From assembly GCA_040005095.1 (NCBI GenBank), contig JBDTZN010000117.1, forward strand, positions 1 to 5,381: DNA of 5,381 nt, in the 5' to 3' direction. Within the stretch, counting starts at the first letter, position 1; each line of letters starts with the position of its first letter. Source of the DNA: UBA5186 sp040005095 (GTDB lineage Bacteria; Actinomycetota; Thermoleophilia; Gaiellales; Gaiellaceae). This document shows positions 4,191-5,381 of this stretch, piece after piece. The notes under the pieces were generated by a model. The model was not told the DNA's origin. It made no database searches and saw only the letters and a list, made by a program, of their open reading frames with translations. Position numbers and translations under genes: made by a program.

Positions 4191-5381
4191 GTGACCGAGC
4201 CCTGGTTCGACGAGCTCTCGGAGCTCCTGCGCATTCCCTCGATCAGCGCCGATCCCTCCCGCGGGGAGGACGTGCGTCGAGCGGGCGAGTGGGTCTGCAA
4301 CGTGATCCGGCGCGCCGGCGGCGAAGTCGAGCTCGTCGATTGGAAGGGGCAGCCGCTCGCGATCGGCGAGATCCGCGCGTCCCGGGATCCCGACAAGGCC
4401 CCGACGGTGCTCTGCTACGGGCACTTTGACGTCCAGCCGCCGGACCCCCTCGACCTGTGGGAAAGCGATCCGTTCGAGCCCGAGATTCGCGGGGAGTACG
4501 TGTACGCCCGCGGCGTCGCCGACGACAAGGGCCAGCTGTACATACTGCTGAAGGCCGCGGAGGAGCTCGCGGCTGCGGGCGAGCTGCCCGTCAACGTGCG
4601 CTTCTGCTGCGACGGCGAGGAGGAGTCGGGGGGCCATTCGATCGTCGAGTTCCTCGAAGCGGACGAGCGCGGCGCTGACGCAGCGGTGATCTTCGACAGC
4701 GGGATGATCCGACGCGGCCTGCCCGCGTTCAACGTGGCCACGCGCGGGATCGTCTACTTCCACCTCAAGGTCCGCACCGGGGCTCGCGACCTGCATTCCG
4801 GCATGTACGGCGGGGCGGCGCTGAACGCGGTGCACGCGCTGACGACGATCGTCGCAGCGCTCGGCGCGCGCGACGGCAAGCTCCCTGAGGCGCTGCGGGC
4901 CGGGATTGCAGTGCCGACCGAGGAGGAGCTCGCAGGCTGGCGGGAGCTTCCCGCAGGCGCGGACGAGCTCGGCGACCAGGGCGCGCGGCCTGCCGATCCG
5001 ACCGCTGCCGAGGAGTTCTACCTCCGCACCTTCGCCGAACCGGCGCTGGATGTGAACGGGATCGACGGCGGCTCGCCCCACGTCCAGAAGACCGTGCTCC
5101 CCGTCGTCGCCGACGCGAACCTGTCGATCCGCCTCGCTCCCGGGCAGGACGTGGACGAGATCGCGGCTGCGGTCGAGCGGCTCGTGCACGAAGCCGCCCC
5201 CGAAGGAACCGAGGTCGAGCTCGAGCGCCTCGCGGACTCGCCGCCGGGGCTTGTCCCGCCAGACTCGCAGGCGATCCAGCTCGGGCAGGATGCGTTCGAG
5301 CGGGCGCTCGGCGTCAGGCCGCTGCTCATCCGCTCCGGTGGCACCCTGCCCATCGTCCCCGCGCTTGCCGACAAGGGCATC
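4191..5381 (+). CDS. M20-family metallopeptidase (dipeptidase/carboxypeptidase type), C-terminus beyond window
   Basis: Cytosolic two-metal (usually zinc or manganese) peptidase that cleaves dipeptides or C-terminal residues; 397 residues are visible and the frame is open at the right edge. The catalytic domain shows YGHFDVQPPDP (metal ligand His78, Asp80), ARGVADDKG (bridging Asp111), DGEEESGG (general base Glu144 and ligand Glu145) and IFDSG (Asp169). The lid/dimerisation domain is inserted after about residue 185. It carries ARDLHSGMYGG, whose His202 matches the carnosinase-type His that reaches the partner subunit's active site, and SPHVQKTVLP. The substrate-side loop RSGGTLPIV (381-389) is present. 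Related dipeptidases are about 450 residues, so roughly 55-60 residues, including the last metal-binding His, lie outside the window. The GTG start directly precedes the helix EPWFDELSELLRIPS typical of the family's N-terminus. Exact substrate cannot be told. It is divergent from the small secreted-protein gene. Confidence 0.93.
   Translation, partial: MTEPWFDELSELLRIPSISADPSRGEDVRRAGEWVCNVIRRAGGEVELVDWKGQPLAIGEIRASRDPDKAPTVLCYGHFDVQPPDPLDLWESDPFEPEIRGEYVYARGVADDKGQLYILLKAAEELAAAGELPVNVRFCCDGEEESGGHSIVEFLEADERGADAAVIFDSGMIRRGLPAFNVATRGIVYFHLKVRTGARDLHSGMYGGAALNAVHALTTIVAALGARDGKLPEALRAGIAVPTEEELAGWRELPAGADELGDQGARPADPTAAEEFYLRTFAEPALDVNGIDGGSPHVQKTVLPVVADANLSIRLAPGQDVDEIAAAVERLVHEAAPEGTEVELERLADSPPGLVPPDSQAIQLGQDAFERALGVRPLLIRSGGTLPIVPALADKGI

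Noticed and set aside
4077..5189. 370-codon minus-strand frame opposite the M20 peptidase gene
   Set aside because: The plus strand carries every expected M20 metal-binding motif in one frame; the minus frame has no motif and would also cross the divergent promoter region.

Overview
The window is high-GC, gene-dense DNA with long spurious open frames on the antisense strands and frequent GTG starts. The gene content is chromosomal housekeeping: a CysO-type sulfur carrier with its activating enzyme, a compact primary sigma factor and an M20 peptidase. This fits a high-GC actinobacterium. The short (about 360 aa) primary sigma factor and the start sites placed just after -10-like hexamers suggest a deep-branching lineage such as Thermoleophilia, but that placement is inference. 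I see no transposase, integrase, phage gene, CRISPR array, tRNA or rRNA.

Layout: (1) 1-1356, minus strand: a rhodanese-MoeB fusion followed 70 bp later by the start of a MoaD/ThiS-fold carrier that resembles mycobacterial CysO and runs off the left edge. The 70-bp spacer is almost filled by hairpins, one of which overlaps the carrier's ribosome binding site. (2) 1357-1402: a 46-bp divergent promoter region. (3) 1403-2374, plus strand: a membrane-anchored TPR protein. (4) 2375-2486: a 112-bp spacer with two hairpins, leading into (5) 2487-3569, plus strand: the primary sigma factor RpoD/SigA. (6) 3576-4064, minus strand: a small secreted protein of unknown function, convergent with the sigma gene with 6 bp between the stop codons. 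A long inverted repeat within its last codons probably ends the sigma transcript. (7) 4065-4190: a 126-bp divergent spacer with a perfect 11-bp-arm palindrome. (8) 4191 to the right edge, plus strand: an M20-family dipeptidase/carboxypeptidase lacking its last part.

Functionally, the left pair forms a sulfur-transfer module. The rhodanese domain carries a persulfide, the MoeB domain adenylates the carrier's C-terminal glycine, and the carrier becomes a thiocarboxylate used for cysteine (or molybdopterin/thiamine-type) synthesis. The other genes look like independent transcription units. Nothing here is a clearly new system. The most interesting points are the reversed rhodanese-MoeB domain order, the mutually exclusive hairpins over the carrier's ribosome binding site, the recurring leaderless-type promoter layout, and the long hairpin written into the end of a coding region.
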